51,885 bases of DNA, from positions 1 to 51,885 of the forward strand of contig QPGA01000009.1 in NCBI GenBank assembly GCA_003332265.1, given 5' to 3'. Shown one piece after another: positions 49,451 through 51,885 of the stretch (position 1 is the stretch's first letter; each line of letters opens with the position of its first letter). The DNA is from Candidatus Accumulibacter meliphilus (GTDB lineage: Bacteria; Pseudomonadota; Gammaproteobacteria; Burkholderiales; Rhodocyclaceae). A program made the position numbers and the translations under genes. Under the pieces are notes generated by a model. The model searched no databases. It was not told where the DNA came from and saw nothing but the letters and a program-made list of their open reading frames with translations.

Positions 49451-49840
49451 ATGACCGCGCGCGAAAAAGTTTCCCACGTCGACACCGCCTGGCTACGCAT
49501 GGACCGACCTGAAAATCTGCTGCAAATCGTCGGGGCACCGGGACTGGCGCGAGCGCTGATCGACACGGCAAGGCTGGCGACGCGAGCGATAGAGGCGACT
49601 TCTTCTGGCAGCTGGTCTGAACCGCTCAGCGAAGTCAGCGCGAGCGTGATCAGCGTCGGCGGCAAGCTCTGGGGACAATACTTCGCGCTGCGCAAGGAGT
49701 CGGCGCCAATTGGCGACCTTGCCCGGATCGGCGGCGCCGTTGCCCGAGAAATCGGCAAACCGGCGCTGATGCCGGCGGACAGCCCGACACGCTTCAAGGG
49801 AAAGCCGGGCACGGTCAAGCGGGTCGCCTGGCCAAGCTGA
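49451..49840 (+). pseudogene. Wax ester synthase/diacylglycerol acyltransferase (WS/DGAT), internally deleted remnant
   Basis: The start MTAREKVSHVDTAWLRMDR and PENLLQIVG is the WS/DGAT opening, but it joins in frame to a middle segment (ARALIDTARLATRA ... DSPTRFKGKPGTVKRVAW) and stops there. The catalytic HHxxxDG motif and the C-terminal half are missing from the ~480-residue family. The frame itself is unbroken over 129 codons, so the deletion is in frame; a protein might be made but cannot be an acyltransferase. Confidence 0.7.
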
Positions 49841-49885
49841 CCCGCGTCGCCCGCGCGAACAACGCGGCACGGCTACGGCGAAGTC

Positions 49886-50659
49886 TCAATCAGCCAGTTC
49901 GGCCCGCGCCGCTTCGACATCGAGGCGCTCCATCGCGTCCATCGGCGTGAAGGCCGCGGCTTCCTGATAGAAACGCTCGGCATCCTTCATTTTCGCCTTG
50001 CCAAACATCATCACCAGGGCATTCGCATACTCGATGCGGGTAATCGCAGAATCGGGGTTAAGCTTCAGAGCCGCTTCGAGGAGTTCGTTGGCGGTGCTCT
50101 TCTTGACTCCGTAGGTCACTCCCCCGACCAGAGCTCCGACCTTGTCGAGCACCTCGGCGTGATAGGCGCCCAGCGCGACACGTGCGTCGGCGTGCCGGGG
50201 TTGCAGTTCGAGAGCCTGCAGCAGACTGTGTTTGATCTTGCCGCCGAGGCCCTGCGTCAGCGCCTTGACCACCGAGATGCTCTGGCTGTAGCGGCCAAGG
50301 GCATAGGCGTGCAAATACCAGCAATTGGCGTCAGCCGGCGTTTTCTCCTGCTGCTCCTCGCAGCGCCGAGCGACTTCCATAAGTAGTCGACGCTTGTGCT
50401 CGTCATCGGTATCGAGGTAATTTGCATAGATGGCGGCAGCCTTGTTGGCGGCGTTGTAGCCGGCCATACCACAGGCCAGGCCGGACTCGACCGCTTTGCC
50501 AAAGTCACCCGCGTGATAACTGCGCCAGGCATCCTGGACCTTGGCGTCCTCGGGAAACGGCTCGCAGTCACCACAATGCAGGCGCTCCCAGCTCTTCTGC
50601 AGCGCCGCGCCAGGATAGGCGTAGGCTTTTTCGGGATAGGGAAATTTGTTCCAAGACAT
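49886..50659 (-). CDS. Tetratricopeptide-like helical-repeat protein, unknown function
   Basis: 257 residues. Helical-repeat segments suggest TPR-like folding (AWRSYHAGDFGKAVESGLAC, LLQALELQPRHADARVALGA, LLEAALKLNPDSAITRIEYA). No signal peptide. I do not recognise a named family. A strong GGAGGAAG site lies before the ATG. It shares direction with the TetR gene upstream. Confidence 0.75.
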   Translation of the reverse strand: MSWNKFPYPEKAYAYPGAALQKSWERLHCGDCEPFPEDAKVQDAWRSYHAGDFGKAVESGLACGMAGYNAANKAAAIYANYLDTDDEHKRRLLMEVARRCEEQQEKTPADANCWYLHAYALGRYSQSISVVKALTQGLGGKIKHSLLQALELQPRHADARVALGAYHAEVLDKVGALVGGVTYGVKKSTANELLEAALKLNPDSAITRIEYANALVMMFGKAKMKDAERFYQEAAAFTPMDAMERLDVEAARAELAD

Positions 50660-50701
50660 GATCTTCCTCCAGATGCGTGAGCAGTTTCCAAGAGCCTGCT
50701 G

Positions 50702-51349
50702 CTACGTCGTGACGTACTCACGCGACAGCTTCTCGAGCAGCATTTTCGATTCGTCAAGCAGAAATGGTGAGAGCATCGCCATCACCTGATACACACCGCG
50801 CCCGATGCGACCACTCTCGATCTTGCCGCGTGGATCGCAAGCGTACTCGAACGACAGCCAATAGCTGGCGATGACCGCCACGTTCGTCGCCAGCGCCCGC
50901 AGTTCCAGAGTTGTCGCCCGCATGGCACCCGTCGATACCAGGCCCTCGCAGAGAAGGGTTGCGGTATGCACTTTGTGCGCCATGATCTGCTTGAAATGGA
51001 TCTCGAGCAGGCGATTGCGAGTCAGCAGATCATTCAGATCGCGGTAGAAGAAGCGGTACTTCCAGATCGTCTCGAAGAGTAGATGCAGAAACAGCCAGAT
51101 ATCTTCCACATCGGCCAGGCGCCGCGTCGGCGCGGCAAGTGTTTCCTCGATCTCTCGCTCGAAGACGACGAAAATCTCCTCAATGATCTCGTCCTTGTTG
51201 TGGAAGTGATAATAGAGGTTGCCGGGACTGATGTTCATCTCGTCGGAAATGACCGTCGTCGTCACGTTCGGCTCACCAAAGTCATTGAACAAGCGCAGGC
51301 TGGTCTCGATGATTCTTTCGCGGGTTCGCCTCTTCGGCTTTTTCTCCAT
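50702..51349 (-). CDS. TetR family transcriptional regulator
   Basis: 215 residues from ATG 51349 (GGGGGACGG upstream). The N-terminal helix-turn-helix is clear (TRERIIETSLRLFNDFGEPN, SPGNLYYHFHNKDEIIEEIF). The ligand domain resembles regulators of lipid or PHA metabolism only in a general way. Probably controls the neighbouring helical-repeat or lipase genes; not shown. Confidence 0.9.
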   Translation of the reverse strand: MEKKPKRRTRERIIETSLRLFNDFGEPNVTTTVISDEMNISPGNLYYHFHNKDEIIEEIFVVFEREIEETLAAPTRRLADVEDIWLFLHLLFETIWKYRFFYRDLNDLLTRNRLLEIHFKQIMAHKVHTATLLCEGLVSTGAMRATTLELRALATNVAVIASYWLSFEYACDPRGKIESGRIGRGVYQVMAMLSPFLLDESKMLLEKLSREYVTT

Positions 51350-51453
51350 CCGTCCCCCACAGTAAGCCTGATTGTCGACGCTGGTCAGGATAGCACCGCT
51401 GGCAAGCGCAGGGAATGCCACTCGCCTTGTTCCCGAGGGCGGGAGCAACGCGG

Positions 51454-51885
51454 TCACGTCTTTTGCGCCTGCAACCACAGCTCCAGGTCAGCCAAGGACG
51501 AATCGAGCGCGCTGGCGCTGGTCGCCAGATCCGGGCGGCGCTTGCGTGACAGGAGGGAGCGCGTGTGATCCTTGAGCACGCCGAGATTCAAATGGAAGCC
51601 ATGGCGCGCAAGAATGGGCTGCAGTTCGTGGCGGCGCTGATAGAGGTCCTTGCGGGTACGCTGATAGGCATGCTCACAGAGGCGACTACGGCCGGAATAG
51701 CTGAAGACATTGGTAAAGAACATGTCAGCATCGTCGCGTGTCGGTTCGAAGAGCAGCACGTCCGCCCCTGCGAACTCGAGCCGGTAGCGGTCCATGCCGG
51801 TGCGCATTCGCGAGTGGATGATGGCGCGAAAAGTCTGTGCCAGGACGACCGGTAAACCGCCCTCGACCAGATGTGTGGGCGCCGA
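51454..51885 (-). CDS. Patatin-like phospholipase family protein, 5' end outside window
   Basis: The frame is open to the window edge, where the minus strand reads VVLAQTFRAIIHSRM, then RYRLEFAGADVLLFEPTRDD, MFFTNVFSYSGRSRLCEHAY. This is the C-terminal part of bacterial patatin-like proteins that follow a GxSxG lipase core, which lies outside. Upstream of the TetR gene on the same strand. Confidence 0.65.
   Translation of the reverse strand, partial: SAPTHLVEGGLPVVLAQTFRAIIHSRMRTGMDRYRLEFAGADVLLFEPTRDDADMFFTNVFSYSGRSRLCEHAYQRTRKDLYQRRHELQPILARHGFHLNLGVLKDHTRSLLSRKRRPDLATSASALDSSLADLELWLQAQKT

Overview
This is a GC-rich bacterial chromosome segment, most likely from a betaproteobacterium close to Candidatus Accumulibacter (Rhodocyclales). 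The housekeeping genes (rho-rpmE, pyrG-kdsA-eno-ftsB, mutS, orn, rsgA, trxA) look betaproteobacterial. A polyhydroxyalkanoate-system protein, an acyl-CoA-binding protein and a wax-ester-synthase remnant fit a storage-polymer lifestyle. The cytochrome b / [2Fe-2S] / flavin-NAD(P) fusion at 4394-6313 matches, from memory, an unusual fusion noted in Accumulibacter genomes. No rRNA, tRNA or CRISPR array was seen.

1-7.3 kb, redox region. A SCO1-type copper protein (cut by the window edge), a Uma2-like nuclease and trmL precede a compact operon. Its genes are a cytochrome b fused to a 2x[4Fe-4S] ferredoxin and an MvhD-like domain, a small anchored protein of unknown role, and the cytochrome b-[2Fe-2S]-FNR fusion. 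The operon promoter carries an FNR/FixK-type palindrome at exactly -41.5 from the predicted start, which suggests low-oxygen activation of a quinone / NAD(P)H / ferredoxin electron exchange module. A YdhR-like protein and a PaaI-type thioesterase follow.

7.4-17 kb, diversity-generating retroelement (DGR). This is the most striking system. It has a DGR-class reverse transcriptase (10917-12014), an Avd-like accessory gene (12058-12462, inverted relative to the RT), a template repeat (12734-12858) and two target genes (7474-10599 and 12995-16240). Each target has a DUF4062/TIR-like N-terminus, a NACHT/STAND NTPase and an FGE/C-type-lectin-like C-terminus ending in a variable repeat. Both variable repeats differ from the template only at template adenines (20 and 22 of 28 A positions, no other mismatch over 125 bp). 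I infer that the RT rewrites the ligand-binding face of two STAND-type sensor proteins.

16.5-29.5 kb, accessory and decaying region. It holds a 592-bp tandem array encoding DUF559 endonuclease-like proteins, whose third copy runs into a frameshifted hsdR remnant. It also holds a Fic protein, a toxin-antitoxin remnant and a broken sapC. An intact block of mutS, a metallophosphoesterase and an ABC substrate-binding protein interrupts the decay. Then come feoB, RES-domain, RAYT and transposase remnants and an intact hicBA pair.

29.7-51.9 kb, core region. It contains an FKBP-type isomerase with Bcp; SIMPL protein; pyrG-kdsA-(broken DUF1330)-eno-ftsB; isochorismatase-like, NMT1-like and ankyrin proteins; fadD; fdxA; trxA; rho; rpmE; a GT39-like glycosyltransferase; orn; an M48 protease; phhB-rsgA; a PHA-system protein; ACBP; a WS/DGAT remnant; a helical-repeat protein; a TetR regulator; and a patatin-like lipase cut by the window edge. 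A ~120-bp structured repeat occurs four times across the window (1.4, 20.5, 43.7 and 43.9 kb).
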